A DNA stretch of 64,000 nucleotides from a virus. Under the pieces are notes generated by a model, which saw only the letters and a list, made by a program, of their open reading frames with translations, was not told the DNA's origin and ran no database searches. Made by a program: the position numbers and the translations under genes. The stretch covers positions 117,109 to 181,108 of IMG/VR virus record IMGVR_UViG_3300045806_000063. One strand, written 5' to 3'. Shown here in pieces: positions 16,625 to 25,325 of the stretch. Each line of letters opens with the position of its first letter. Position 1 is the first letter of the stretch.

Positions 16625-18799
16625 ATGATTTTATTTTTATCAGACTGGGATAGATACCCTAACGCTATACCGGATACAAAGACCCAGAATACATCATGGT
16701 TAAATATGGCATCTATATTGAAAATGATGGGTATAGCGAACTATGCTTTTTTATTAGCGTTGCACGAACCAAGATTACAAGGAATTGATCCACACTCTTC
16801 AAATTTAACACCTACTCAGGTGTTAATGATACAGTTGGAATTAAAAAACAACCCTTGGTATTTTTTTAGGGAATATGCTAGAATACCTAATGGTAACTAT
16901 CCATTAAAGTTTGAAATCAATAGACCGGTCTTGGCTCTTCTTTGGTCTATGTTAGTTGGTATTTCCTTTGGTTTAGTAATGCCTCGTCAGTTAGGTAAAT
17001 CATTCGCTATGTATTTTTTTCACTTGTGGTTAGTAGATTACCGATATAGGAAAAGTGGTACGTTTATTTTAACCAAAGATGCTAAACTAAAAAAGGAATC
17101 AATAACGCACATGCAAATGTGTAGAGAGTTATACCCTGAATTAATTTCTCCGTTAATTAAACACGGTAATGATAAAGATGTCGATAACTACGATTCTATA
17201 ACCTGTAATAGATGGGGTAATCGAATAACCTTTGATATAGGCCATGCGGTACTGGCTACAGCTAACAATGTGGCTAGGGGCTGTACATTACCATTTATAC
17301 ACTCAGATGAAACTGCATGGACAATTAATGCACAGCTATCAATCCCACAGATGCAGTTTGCTACAGGTAGAGCTCGTGAAAATGCTAGAGAGTTTGGAAT
17401 TGTAAACTGTGATGTCTATACTACGACTGCTGGATTTTTAGATACTGAACATGGTAAATATGCTTACGATCTGATAATGTCAGGCATGTATTGGAATGAA
17501 AACTTATACGACTCATTGAACGCTAAAGACGCCCAATCTATCGTTCTAATGAATGCTCCGGGGAAACGATGTATTATTAATGGAACATTTAACTACCGAC
17601 AAGCTGGGAAAGATGATAACTGGTTAAAAGAGCGGATGGCTGGCGTTACGACTGATGTAGAGACCTTAGAGAATAACTTTTTAAACAAGTGGGGAAAAGG
17701 CGCATTATTTACATTCCTTACCAAACAACAATCTGAAGTAATCTCTAAGGGTGAAATGGCTCCATTACACACTTCAATGGGGGCAAACAAGTATTTAGTT
17801 GGATGGTATCTACGTAAATATGAAATTAACGAAACGCTTAATAGTGGTTATTTCGCTATTGGTTTGGATACTAGCCAAGCTGTTGGTCGAGATTCAAATG
17901 GTTTAATCTTAGTAGATCTAAGGAACATGGCAGTGATAGCCAGATCTCAGATTAACGAAGCTAACCTATTTAATTACGCTATGTGGATAGTAGATCTTTT
18001 GATTCAGTATCCTCGTGTAACCTTAGTAATTGAAAATAAAGCATCAGGTCAGAGTATACTAGATATTATAGTCCATCATCTATTAGCTAATGGAATGAAC
18101 CCTTACAAACGGATCTATAATTCGATTGTAGATAATTCCACAGGTAAAGAAACTGATAAAGAAAACTTTGAACTCATTCAACGCGGGTGGCGTGAAACTG
18201 AAGTATATGAGAAATTCAAAGATAAATTTGGTATCTCTACTAACCAAGAGATTAGACGGTTATTGTACGATGTTGTGATACAGAGTGCAGTTAACTCCAC
18301 TGGTCATTTAGTTAGGGATCCTATTTTAGCTGAAGAATTAAGAGGACTCATCACGAAGAAAGGACGAGTTAATCATGCGGTTAAAGGACATGATGATTTA
18401 GTAATTGGCTGGTTAATGACTCATTACTTTGTGAAGCATACCAGAAACTTAGAGTATTACGGAATTGATACTAACTATGTCTTATCTATGGTTAGTGATG
18501 ACGGGTCAATGTTATCACCTGCTGAACTAAAAGTGAAAAAAATTACTAACAGTATTAAGGAAGAGGTTATTAAGCTTAAGGATAAAATTAAGAGTTCTAC
18601 ATCTTTAGTGGATAACATGAGAGATGAAATGATCTTAAAGGTTAAGATAAATGAATTAAAGAAAACAGGAGACGTTAGTATCTCTCTGGACGCCGTTATG
18701 AAAGAGATCAAAGATGCTAGAGGTAAAACTGGTATTAAAGAAACCATCTTAGATCTACAGCGTAAACGAGGTCAGTGGGTAGGTATGAGACCTGTGTAA
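16625..18799 (+). CDS. terL: Terminase large subunit (phiKZ gp25-like)
   Basis: The 724-aa product is the DNA packaging motor and nuclease. The ATPase part has Walker A MPRQLGKSF (about 119-127) and a Walker B-type strand ending in DE (PFIHSDETAW, about 225-234). The nuclease part has GLDTSQAVGRDSNG (about 417-430), IENKASG and the late acidic GHDDLVIGW. The segment DVETLENNFLN with KWGK (about 344-358) is partly copied in a 53-aa gene at 19688. A charged helical tail of about 90 residues extends beyond the nuclease. ATG 16625 follows GGGGAAC. No early promoter is directly upstream, so expression is probably late. Confidence 0.94.
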   Translation: MILFLSDWDRYPNAIPDTKTQNTSWLNMASILKMMGIANYAFLLALHEPRLQGIDPHSSNLTPTQVLMIQLELKNNPWYFFREYARIPNGNYPLKFEINRPVLALLWSMLVGISFGLVMPRQLGKSFAMYFFHLWLVDYRYRKSGTFILTKDAKLKKESITHMQMCRELYPELISPLIKHGNDKDVDNYDSITCNRWGNRITFDIGHAVLATANNVARGCTLPFIHSDETAWTINAQLSIPQMQFATGRARENAREFGIVNCDVYTTTAGFLDTEHGKYAYDLIMSGMYWNENLYDSLNAKDAQSIVLMNAPGKRCIINGTFNYRQAGKDDNWLKERMAGVTTDVETLENNFLNKWGKGALFTFLTKQQSEVISKGEMAPLHTSMGANKYLVGWYLRKYEINETLNSGYFAIGLDTSQAVGRDSNGLILVDLRNMAVIARSQINEANLFNYAMWIVDLLIQYPRVTLVIENKASGQSILDIIVHHLLANGMNPYKRIYNSIVDNSTGKETDKENFELIQRGWRETEVYEKFKDKFGISTNQEIRRLLYDVVIQSAVNSTGHLVRDPILAEELRGLITKKGRVNHAVKGHDDLVIGWLMTHYFVKHTRNLEYYGIDTNYVLSMVSDDGSMLSPAELKVKKITNSIKEEVIKLKDKIKSSTSLVDNMRDEMILKVKINELKKTGDVSISLDAVMKEIKDARGKTGIKETILDLQRKRGQWVGMRPV

Positions 18800-18803
18800 C
18801 TAT

Positions 18804-18837
18804 TTACTCATCTAAGACTTAAGTCTTAGATGAGTAA
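18804..18837. terminator. Palindromic terminator
   Basis: A 34-bp perfect palindrome centred on AAGACTTAAGTCTT lies 4 bp after the TerL stop. Confidence 0.8.
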
Positions 18838-18858
18838 CAGTGGCATTCTTTTAAATTA

Positions 18859-18881
18859 AAAACATATATCATCTAAGTGAG
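18859..18881 (+). promoter_or_regulatory. Early promoter
   Basis: AAACATATATCATCTAAGTGAGG lies 46 bp before the ATG at 18928. The leader ends in AACTGGAGAAATAAAATG, the same ending as the PhuZ leader. Confidence 0.8.
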
Positions 18882-18927
18882 GATACTTAATTAGTCCTCT
18901 CTTTTAATAAATAACTGGAGAAATAAA

Positions 18928-19362
18928 ATGAGTAATGTACGAAGAGAATTAACAAAAGCTGATATTATTCTATTAGTCTGTGAATTCTCAGATAGTACTA
19001 AGTGTCCCATGTCGGATATCCTGGTGGGCGCAGGATCTGCTATGGTTTTACTTGGGTTGCGAGAAACTACTAATGACGTAGACATGTCAGTACCGGTTGA
19101 TATATTTGAGGATTACTTAACTGAACCCCCACATATCAGCGAAATCGTGTACGATGAAACGTGGAGACCTCATCACATTGATCTTGTCAACGGGATAAGC
19201 CTTCGTAAACATATGGGGTTCAAGTTACAGCTAAAGGCTGATCAAGGCTTCTTTATCCAACATCCTAAAGATATACTGGACCTCAAACTCGAACTCAATC
19301 GGGAAAAAGACCAAGCAGATATTAGAGCTTTACGCGAAGTTGCGAGCATATGGGGATATTAA
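18928..19362 (+). CDS. Nucleotidyltransferase-fold protein (MNT/AbiEii-like)
   Basis: The 144-aa product contains GAGSAMVLLGLRETTNDVDMSV (about residues 31-52). This matches the nucleotidyltransferase pattern in which a Gly-Ser loop is followed about 10 residues later by R-x-T-x-D-x-D; the two Asp would bind metal. Such proteins occur in toxin-antitoxin and abortive infection systems (AbiEii, MNT). It is small, so it may be a minimal catalytic core. It is first in an early operon and is followed after 2 bp by a HicB-like gene. Target unknown. Confidence 0.68.
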   Translation: MSNVRRELTKADIILLVCEFSDSTKCPMSDILVGAGSAMVLLGLRETTNDVDMSVPVDIFEDYLTEPPHISEIVYDETWRPHHIDLVNGISLRKHMGFKLQLKADQGFFIQHPKDILDLKLELNREKDQADIRALREVASIWGY

Positions 19363-19364
19363 AA

Positions 19365-19691
19365 ATGAGCAGTAAAGGTTACACATTTAATGTAAAACTT
19401 ACTGCTCATGGCTTTGTAGGCACTTGTCTAGAATTTCCAACATTACGAATAGTTGAGAGGAGTAGAGCAGATGCTTTAGCTGCTATTCAGCGTCTTACTG
19501 AGACAACTAAAGCGGGTAGAAACATTAGGAATGGACGAGTACCCTTAGCTATTAGTGATAGAACATATAGTGGGGAAATATCATTAAGGATACCTCCAGA
19601 ATTACATAAAAAACTAGTCTTTTTATCGAAGGAAAGAAGGACTACGTTAAACAGATTAATATCTGGACTTTTAGAGGAAGCCTTTGAATGA
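19365..19691 (+). CDS. HicB-like antitoxin-type protein
   Basis: The 108-aa product has the two-part HicB layout: an N-terminal domain (GYTFNVKLTAHGFVGTCLEF) followed by SRADALAAIQRL. A C-terminal ribbon-helix-helix-like part follows (SGEISLRIPPELHKKLVFLS, then TLNRLISGLLEEAFE). The RHH part would bind DNA and the N-part would bind a toxin. No HicA toxin is adjacent; the neighbour is a nucleotidyltransferase-like protein. ATG 19350 is an alternative start that overlaps the upstream gene. The stop overlaps the next ATG (ATGA). Confidence 0.75.
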   Translation: MSSKGYTFNVKLTAHGFVGTCLEFPTLRIVERSRADALAAIQRLTETTKAGRNIRNGRVPLAISDRTYSGEISLRIPPELHKKLVFLSKERRTTLNRLISGLLEEAFE

Positions 19692-19849
19692 ACGAGGAAT
19701 CCGAGGAACTTATTCATGGTATCAATAAGACATTTAAACACGAGCTGGGTGGGGCATATGGCAACTGGGTATTTGAGCGCTACACTGCTGTTAAAATTGA
19801 CGTAGAAACCTTAGAGAATAATTTTTTAAACCATTGGGGAAAAGAATGA
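19688..19849 (+). CDS. 53-aa protein carrying a TerL-derived segment
   Basis: This short frame is bounded by ATGA overlaps on both sides, strong evidence that it is translated. Its last 17 residues include DVETLENNFLN and HWGK, matching TerL residues about 344-358; the DNA agrees at about 40 of 45 positions and most differences are silent. The first part is acidic and unrelated. It may mimic a TerL surface or be a relic of recombination. Function unknown. Confidence 0.7.
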   Translation: MNEESEELIHGINKTFKHELGGAYGNWVFERYTAVKIDVETLENNFLNHWGKE

Positions 19850-20286
19850 CAAGTGTAATTAAAGGTAGTTTTGCAGAATATCTGGCTAACAACAAAAAAC
19901 ACACACCAAGTCTGGAACTGTACGTGTTAGCTGGAATACAGGCATCTGAAAATTCTTCAGTTATTCTGTATCTAGAGAGGAATGTATTCAAACTAGAGAC
20001 TATTCACAATGGAGATATCTCACTTGACTACATCTCTCCGCATTTAGTAGCCGAGGTCATTTACTGGATCAACGAAATACTACCATTGAATGACAATTTA
20101 TCAGTGGCATTATCACGTGGACTTAACATTCCAGTTAAAGTTAACATGCAGTTGAGTGTACCTGGTAAATGGGGACGATCTGATAGGCTGTCATCAATGG
20201 TAGATGATGGCATTAAAGACGAATATCCTCAACATGACTACTTTAGACGGATACCTCAGACCAAGAGTAGTGGGAGGTCGAGGTAA
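19846..20286 (+). CDS. Hypothetical protein, end of the HicB operon
   Basis: ATG 19846 overlaps the upstream TGA and gives 146 aa. The product has a mixed alpha/beta look with the segment SPHLVAEVIYWINEILPL in the middle and a basic C-terminus (KSSGRSR). No family recognised. A further open frame without an obvious start continues in the -1 frame from 20271 to 20420. Confidence 0.72.
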   Translation: MTSVIKGSFAEYLANNKKHTPSLELYVLAGIQASENSSVILYLERNVFKLETIHNGDISLDYISPHLVAEVIYWINEILPLNDNLSVALSRGLNIPVKVNMQLSVPGKWGRSDRLSSMVDDGIKDEYPQHDYFRRIPQTKSSGRSR

Positions 20287-20425
20287 ATCGTACCACTGTC
20301 AGCCTTGATAAAGGCGATACATTGTTGGTAGGTCAATATACCGGCCCCCGCCTTGAAGAAGGCACCACACAGCTACCTGACGGAGCTGTAGTCAACTGGA
20401 CGATAGTTTCCCTCCGGTAGGGTAA

Positions 20426-20459
20426 ATCTACCAGAGCGCCCTAGGGCGCTCTGGTAGAT
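20426..20459. terminator. Bidirectional palindromic terminator
   Basis: A 34-bp GC-rich perfect palindrome centred on CTAG lies between the convergent ends of the gene at 19846 and the minus-strand gene at 20479. T-rich sequence follows on the plus strand. Confidence 0.82.
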
Positions 20460-20478
20460 GCCTTCTATTTATTTTTTT

Positions 20479-21705
20479 TTATTTTGCTAACAAGCCTCTT
20501 AAACAGATATAGAATATAGCAGCTATCCTAGTCGAGGTAACTGCATTTTCATGTATCCGTGGATTAGATTCTTCAACGATTATATCCATCTTTTCTTTTA
20601 TGTCTAAAAACTCAGGTGATTTAAATCTACTTGACCCTAATACTCCTTTCAGTTTCATTGCTACTTCTGGAACATTAGACAGATGAATATTTTCCTTTTT
20701 AATCAGGAGTAAACAAAACATTAATATTTCATCAATCAGTTCCTCAATATCAAACTTTATATGTCCTTTATTTTTAACTGTATAATTTTCTGAAATGAAT
20801 TCTAATGTTTTACTTAAGTGTAATTTGTGAGCTGTCTTGATTGTTATGATAACTGCATCCATGATATCATCTTTAATGAAGTTATTTTTATCAGGGACAA
20901 TATGCTCCATTAAGTTTTTAATGTGAGCTTGTGCATTAGTCGTGTCTTTTAAAATAGCCTCACCTTCAACAATGGTAAACTTTGATGTGGTAATTAATTT
21001 AGACTGACTATCCTTGATAGCATAATATTTGTTTGTGAGTCCTTGTACTAGAGATCTTAATCTAGTTTGGATATCATTTAATGCTAATACGATACCTCTA
21101 TCAGGAGTTAACTCCCTAATGATTGTAGCATGTAATGCATCATGACCAAGAATACTTTCTGCTCTGGCAGTTAGCATAGCTAACCAACTACCATATTGTT
21201 TTAACTGAGACTTGTTATCTAAAGACTCATAGACCATTTGGGAGATTCCTTCATCAGCTGGATAAGGAAATCTTCTTGTGTGTAAGCTACTCAGAAGCTT
21301 ATATTGCAAAGCCATAATAGCAGCTTCAGACATTAATACTTTTTCTTTTTCTGGTAGGTCTGATGTTAATGCTTTATGTACTAAATAAAGGAATGATATA
21401 TTAACAGCGTCTGATGATACTTTGAACCCACGAGTTATATCAGGGAGATCGTAGATGTCAGATTGGAGTTTATCAAAATCAGTAAACTGCATTACTTCAT
21501 TTTTCCATATGAACAGATCTTCATTAATCATGATAAAAGGATATACCCCAATTAGATTTCCACCTAAGAAATCTATATGGTTCCTCATCCTATCATGTTT
21601 TCTTGCTATTCCTTTAGCGTATGTTACTACGTCTAAAACAAACTCTCGATTAACCGGACGCGTTACTTGTTCATTAAATATCTTTAAAATTGAGTTACTT
21701 TGCAT
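20479..21705 (-). CDS. Hypothetical helical protein, probably late
   Basis: The 408-aa product is largely helical and charged, without a motif I recognise. It stands alone on the minus strand and has no early promoter element upstream, so it is probably expressed from a late or middle promoter. It could be a virion protein, as for many minus-strand genes here, but nothing in the sequence shows this. Confidence 0.75.
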   Translation of the reverse strand: MQSNSILKIFNEQVTRPVNREFVLDVVTYAKGIARKHDRMRNHIDFLGGNLIGVYPFIMINEDLFIWKNEVMQFTDFDKLQSDIYDLPDITRGFKVSSDAVNISFLYLVHKALTSDLPEKEKVLMSEAAIMALQYKLLSSLHTRRFPYPADEGISQMVYESLDNKSQLKQYGSWLAMLTARAESILGHDALHATIIRELTPDRGIVLALNDIQTRLRSLVQGLTNKYYAIKDSQSKLITTSKFTIVEGEAILKDTTNAQAHIKNLMEHIVPDKNNFIKDDIMDAVIITIKTAHKLHLSKTLEFISENYTVKNKGHIKFDIEELIDEILMFCLLLIKKENIHLSNVPEVAMKLKGVLGSSRFKSPEFLDIKEKMDIIVEESNPRIHENAVTSTRIAAIFYICLRGLLAK

Positions 21706-21738
21706 AGGGGATTTACCTTATATTCGAATTTAATTGAT

Positions 21739-21759
21739 CTATATATTATCTGAATGATA
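21739..21759 (+). promoter_or_regulatory. Early promoter
   Basis: CTATATATTATCTGAATGATAC is followed by a leader with CTTTTAATAGCTTATTAGATTGGAG ahead of the ATG at 21806. Confidence 0.8.
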
Positions 21760-21805
21760 CAGGTTGCTATTGCCTTTTAATAGCTTATTAGATTGGAGAT
21801 ATAAA

Positions 21806-22360
21806 ATGAGTTTAGTAAAGATTGTTACAGACCATCAAAACCTTAAAGGATTCGTTACCGAGTATAATGCCAATTGGCTGAAGAAGCAATATGGGGAACA
21901 AAGGAACCCCTTCGCGGGAGACCAGCTGGATGCCATTCGTGGATTAGGAGGATTGATTTACCTGATGCAGCAGGATCTTATCGAGGCAAAAATAGTTATA
22001 ACTAGACCATTACTCGAAAGAGCAATGCAGTTCTTTGCTGGAGTCAAACTGGAAAAGTTCTCTTCTGAGAAGATAGAAGAGAACCTGGAGGAAGCGACAT
22101 GGTTTGACCGCCATACACGTTTCGTAATCCCACGATATCTTCTAACAAGAGACTATCAGGGTTATCTTGAAGAACTGCACAGAGTGGCTATGGCTGTAAT
22201 GTTACCGGGCGATATGGCGACTGAAATGGATAGCCACTCTGTGCCAGGGGATGCGATAATACAATCCCTGATAGGTATTAGATTTTTAATGGGTGTAAAA
22301 CTACAAGACACCGCAATCCGTAAAGTAGGAGTAGTGCAATGGCTATTGTATCATTTTTAA
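21806..22360 (+). CDS. Hypothetical early protein
   Basis: ATG 21806 lies 6 bp after the conserved TTGGAGATATAA leader end. The 184-aa product is helical with a hydrophobic patch (GLGGLIYLMQQDLIEA) and no family I recognise. It is first in a four-gene early operon (21806-23422). The next gene starts inside its 3' end (22-bp overlap). Confidence 0.75.
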   Translation: MSLVKIVTDHQNLKGFVTEYNANWLKKQYGEQRNPFAGDQLDAIRGLGGLIYLMQQDLIEAKIVITRPLLERAMQFFAGVKLEKFSSEKIEENLEEATWFDRHTRFVIPRYLLTRDYQGYLEELHRVAMAVMLPGDMATEMDSHSVPGDAIIQSLIGIRFLMGVKLQDTAIRKVGVVQWLLYHF

Positions 22361-22557
22361 AATGGCTTATAATTGGAGGGGTTGAAACCTCTCTAATAAT
22401 TTATATAGTGATTCTTCTAGTAACCTGCAGTGCATCTCATATGGAGTATGTGATTATTGGGTTTGCTGGCACTCTAGCATTCAGCTGTGCATTAGGCCTG
22501 AGTCTAGTGGAATTGAATTTTTGGATAGACAGAGAAAGAGAGAATAACCATGAGTAA
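22339..22557 (+). CDS. Small two-helix membrane protein
   Basis: The 72-aa product has two hydrophobic segments (about residues 10-30 and 36-57) and a charged C-terminus (DRERENNHE), so it is very likely an inner-membrane protein. It overlaps genes on both sides (22 bp upstream, 8 bp downstream). Small early membrane proteins of this kind may alter the host envelope or superinfection behaviour; that is inference only. Confidence 0.72.
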   Translation: MAIVSFLKWLIIGGVETSLIIYIVILLVTCSASHMEYVIIGFAGTLAFSCALGLSLVELNFWIDRERENNHE

Positions 22558-22750
22558 ACTGGTATCAATAAGAACCTATACCGCAGCCTACTGGCTGCGG
22601 TTTCAGTGCACTTGCGGCATTAGTTGGAACTTTCCAACATTCCAGGTGTCGGATAGCTATTGTCCTGGTTGTGGAACACTCTGTAAGCACATTGAAAAGA
22701 CACGAATTGCTGGACATATGAGTTCTGGCAGTTTACAAGTAGAGGAATAA
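22550..22750 (+). CDS. Small zinc-ribbon protein
   Basis: The 66-aa product has CTCG (about residues 20-23) and CPGCG (about 38-42), a two-knuckle zinc ribbon. ATG 22550 overlaps the upstream gene. It may bind nucleic acid or protein. It is the third gene of the early operon. Confidence 0.72.
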   Translation: MSKLVSIRTYTAAYWLRFQCTCGISWNFPTFQVSDSYCPGCGTLCKHIEKTRIAGHMSSGSLQVEE

Positions 22751-22757
22751 AGTCGCT

Positions 22758-22792
22758 GTTCTTTTAATAGCAAATTAGATTTGGAGAAAGGT
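22758..22792 (+). promoter_or_regulatory. Leader element without promoter
   Basis: GTTCTTTTAATAGCAAATTA and the following GATTTGGAG repeat the early leader, but no ATATATTATC core precedes it. Only 42 bp separate the flanking genes. It probably acts as a translation initiation region for the gene at 22793. Confidence 0.7.
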
Positions 22793-23422
22793 ATGGCTAA
22801 GGCAACACTTGGGGATAGTAGGAATCCCAATGCTATACTCGTCAGAAATGGCAAGTATAGCTGCATCGTTATGGCGGTGCATAACACTCTAAATAAGACA
22901 TTTAGGGTAAAATCGGTCTACCCTGGATTAAACGGGGAGGTTCCAGTATGGCTAGACCTCAGGGGAACTGTAGTAAATAGTAAGAGAGAAATACGCGAGA
23001 TGTTCAATGAGCGTCTCGCAGATGTTAGACAAAGCCTGGAAGATGGAAATAACCCTTTGGATTTCCAGGTCATCTCCATGGTAGTACCACGGAGAGATAA
23101 GTTGGCTGTAAAAGAGTATGCAGCCAACCTAGTTACTGAATATAAAATGGAGATCATTGAAAAGGAAAGTACTACCCTAGCAACGTTTATCAAAGGCATA
23201 CGTGTCAATGATAGATATAATCAGATAGGATCTATCAGTGCCAAAGAAGAGGATGAATACTGGACATTTACTACGATCCAGTACGATGACCTTGATCCAG
23301 GACTCGCCACCATACTAAAGTGGACGGTAGGTACTGAGTCAATTATTGCAATGGCGGGGTCACTGCTAAAAACCACAGTAGATTGGGAATTTCTTCAAAA
23401 TGAGGAAGAGGAAATAGTTTAG
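22793..23422 (+). CDS. Hypothetical early protein
   Basis: ATG 22793 follows the copied leader and TTTGGAGAAAGGT. The 209-aa product has a beta-rich first half and a charged middle. No family recognised. It ends the early operon and is followed by a palindromic terminator facing the convergent gene at 23471. Confidence 0.75.
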   Translation: MAKATLGDSRNPNAILVRNGKYSCIVMAVHNTLNKTFRVKSVYPGLNGEVPVWLDLRGTVVNSKREIREMFNERLADVRQSLEDGNNPLDFQVISMVVPRRDKLAVKEYAANLVTEYKMEIIEKESTTLATFIKGIRVNDRYNQIGSISAKEEDEYWTFTTIQYDDLDPGLATILKWTVGTESIIAMAGSLLKTTVDWEFLQNEEEEIV

Positions 23423-23431
23423 TCTGTCACT

Positions 23432-23467
23432 AAATACTACGTTGATGATATCATCAACGTAGTATTT
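23432..23467. terminator. Bidirectional palindromic terminator
   Basis: A 36-bp perfect palindrome centred on GATATC, with a T-run on one side, lies between convergent genes. Confidence 0.82.
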
Positions 23468-23470
23468 TTT

Positions 23471-24214
23471 TTAACTTGGACACATGCCTCTGAGGTATCT
23501 CGTATATGCGGTTCGATCTGACATGAACGCAATTGAATGGTATTGTGGTAATAGATCGTTGTACATACTTGTAGCATCTGAATAGGATTCAGTAACGCTC
23601 TCTAAGAATGGTAAGTCTACCCCATTCTTAATTACAGCATTCTTAAGGGTATACATTCCTTGTACATAGAGGTGCTGTTTAGCACCTAGTACTGCTAACT
23701 TAGCCAAGTATTCAAGTGCACGGATACTCACGTCAGATAAGGTGGAACTATGTTCTAAAACTACTTTCATTGAACTGATAGGTATACCGGTGAATCCATC
23801 ACAGTAAACTGTGTTTTTACCTACTAACTGTACCTTGGCATCACCAGTAATAACTGGGTCTGACACGGAAGAAGCAATTCCAGGCTTACCACTAAAAGCT
23901 TGTGTAAACCCATATCCTACTGACAGCACGGACAGTATCTCCTTACCAGAGGTAGGTCCATAACCTATTCTTATTATTTGACCAGTCGTCGTTTGTATAA
24001 TAGGACAGCCTCCTACGTAAATGTCGGCTTCCTTACCAGCTATCATGTTTAAGTCAGTAATCAAAACCTTTCTTACTATGTCCCTTTCAAGCACATAGTC
24101 CAAAGTAACAGGGACTCCACCTAACCTTGCTGTATCGTGTAGGAAAATAACATTAAGCAGTGCTATAGGTATTTCCCTCTTAATTCTATCTATTAAATAT
24201 TGGATCTGGTTCAT
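23471..24214 (-). CDS. Hypothetical protein, possible virion component
   Basis: The 247-aa product has a helical N-terminus and a Gly/Val/Thr-rich middle suggesting beta structure. It is a single minus-strand gene without an early promoter element and so is probably late. No family recognised. Confidence 0.72.
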   Translation of the reverse strand: MNQIQYLIDRIKREIPIALLNVIFLHDTARLGGVPVTLDYVLERDIVRKVLITDLNMIAGKEADIYVGGCPIIQTTTGQIIRIGYGPTSGKEILSVLSVGYGFTQAFSGKPGIASSVSDPVITGDAKVQLVGKNTVYCDGFTGIPISSMKVVLEHSSTLSDVSIRALEYLAKLAVLGAKQHLYVQGMYTLKNAVIKNGVDLPFLESVTESYSDATSMYNDLLPQYHSIAFMSDRTAYTRYLRGMCPS

Positions 24215-24267
24215 TTTTTACCACCATTATAAATAAGGGATGAGTGAAATAGTATAGTCAAGTTTAA

Positions 24268-24290
24268 TTCATATATATATTATCTAATTG
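24268..24290 (+). promoter_or_regulatory. Early promoter of the PhuZ gene
   Basis: TTCATATATATATTATCTAATTG lies 41 bp before the PhuZ ATG. The leader ends AACTGGAGAAATAAAATG, as at 18913-18930. Confidence 0.8.
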
Positions 24291-24331
24291 CATTTGACTT
24301 AAATGTATCCCAAAATAACTGGAGAAATAAA

Positions 24332-25303
24332 ATGAATAATGTTAAAAATAACAACAAAGTAAAAATTTATTACTGTGGTGGGGCTGGTGGAAAGTTAGCC
24401 CATCATGCTAACCTTTTGGAGATTGGTGACTTTACTGGTTTTGCTAAGGTAGAAACGGTGATCATGGATGCTTCATATTCGGATATCCCAGATGACACCA
24501 AGCATGAGGTATACGTCCCGGCACACTGTGACGGTTTTGGTAAAGATCAGAAGGAAGCTTATGACTTCCTAAAGAATCATTTCAATGAGATGATTCGTGA
24601 AAACCTACCAAGCGAATTTAATATCGTACTATTCAGTATGGCTGGTGCCACTGGAGCAAATATTGGTCTCGGTATGATTGAAGCCATTCTGAAACAAGGC
24701 AAACCCGTGGTTGGGGTAGCGATCTGCGCTATGGAGTGTGAGCGTACTACCACCAATACAAGGAACACGATTAAACGATTGGAAGTAATCGTTAACCGTA
24801 CTCAAAAACCGGTAGTTATATCGTTCCATGACAATGGGGAATTCCCTATGTCAGTGGTTAACGATCATATCATTCAGGAGATTAAAGCTCTTTTATTACT
24901 GAACAGTGGTCAAAATACCGGTATTGATACTGAGGATGTCACTAACCTGATTGACTTTAGAGGGGTGACAAAGTTCGAACCAGGTTTGGTTGATTTGATT
25001 ATCACCACCAAACCTGACCAAGTAAAAGTCAATGTGGCAATTGCTGCACTGAGTCTGTATAACGACCTGGATTCACCCAAACTGGATATTACCAGTATCT
25101 ACTCAGGTTTTGGTATCATTCCAGACGGCGCTCAAGGTGCAACAAAGGAACCTATTCCTGAGGCGCACTTCATCGTAACAAATGAGTATCTGGAAAGTCG
25201 ATTAGATCTACTGGATAAAAAGGTAAAGGACTATACCGATGCAAGAGAGCTGATTAAAGGATGCGCTGGTCCTAGAAACACGAATACCGAGTTCGAGTTT
25301 TAG
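24332..25303 (+). CDS. phuZ: PhuZ, phage tubulin/FtsZ homologue
   Basis: The 323-aa product polymerises into a spindle that centres the phage nucleus and moves capsids to it. GTP-binding features are the N-terminal glycine loop CGGAGGK (15-21) and the tubulin signature loop MAGATGANIGLG (about 103-114). The length matches known PhuZ proteins of about 315 aa. The C-terminus (NTNTEFEF) is acidic with alternating aromatics, like the tail known to contact the next subunit. Codon use is suited to strong expression. It is monocistronic or leads into the 25382 operon through a palindrome. Confidence 0.95.
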   Translation: MNNVKNNNKVKIYYCGGAGGKLAHHANLLEIGDFTGFAKVETVIMDASYSDIPDDTKHEVYVPAHCDGFGKDQKEAYDFLKNHFNEMIRENLPSEFNIVLFSMAGATGANIGLGMIEAILKQGKPVVGVAICAMECERTTTNTRNTIKRLEVIVNRTQKPVVISFHDNGEFPMSVVNDHIIQEIKALLLLNSGQNTGIDTEDVTNLIDFRGVTKFEPGLVDLIITTKPDQVKVNVAIAALSLYNDLDSPKLDITSIYSGFGIIPDGAQGATKEPIPEAHFIVTNEYLESRLDLLDKKVKDYTDARELIKGCAGPRNTNTEFEF

Positions 25304-25325
25304 TTTTAAGAAGGTAAAGTAAATG

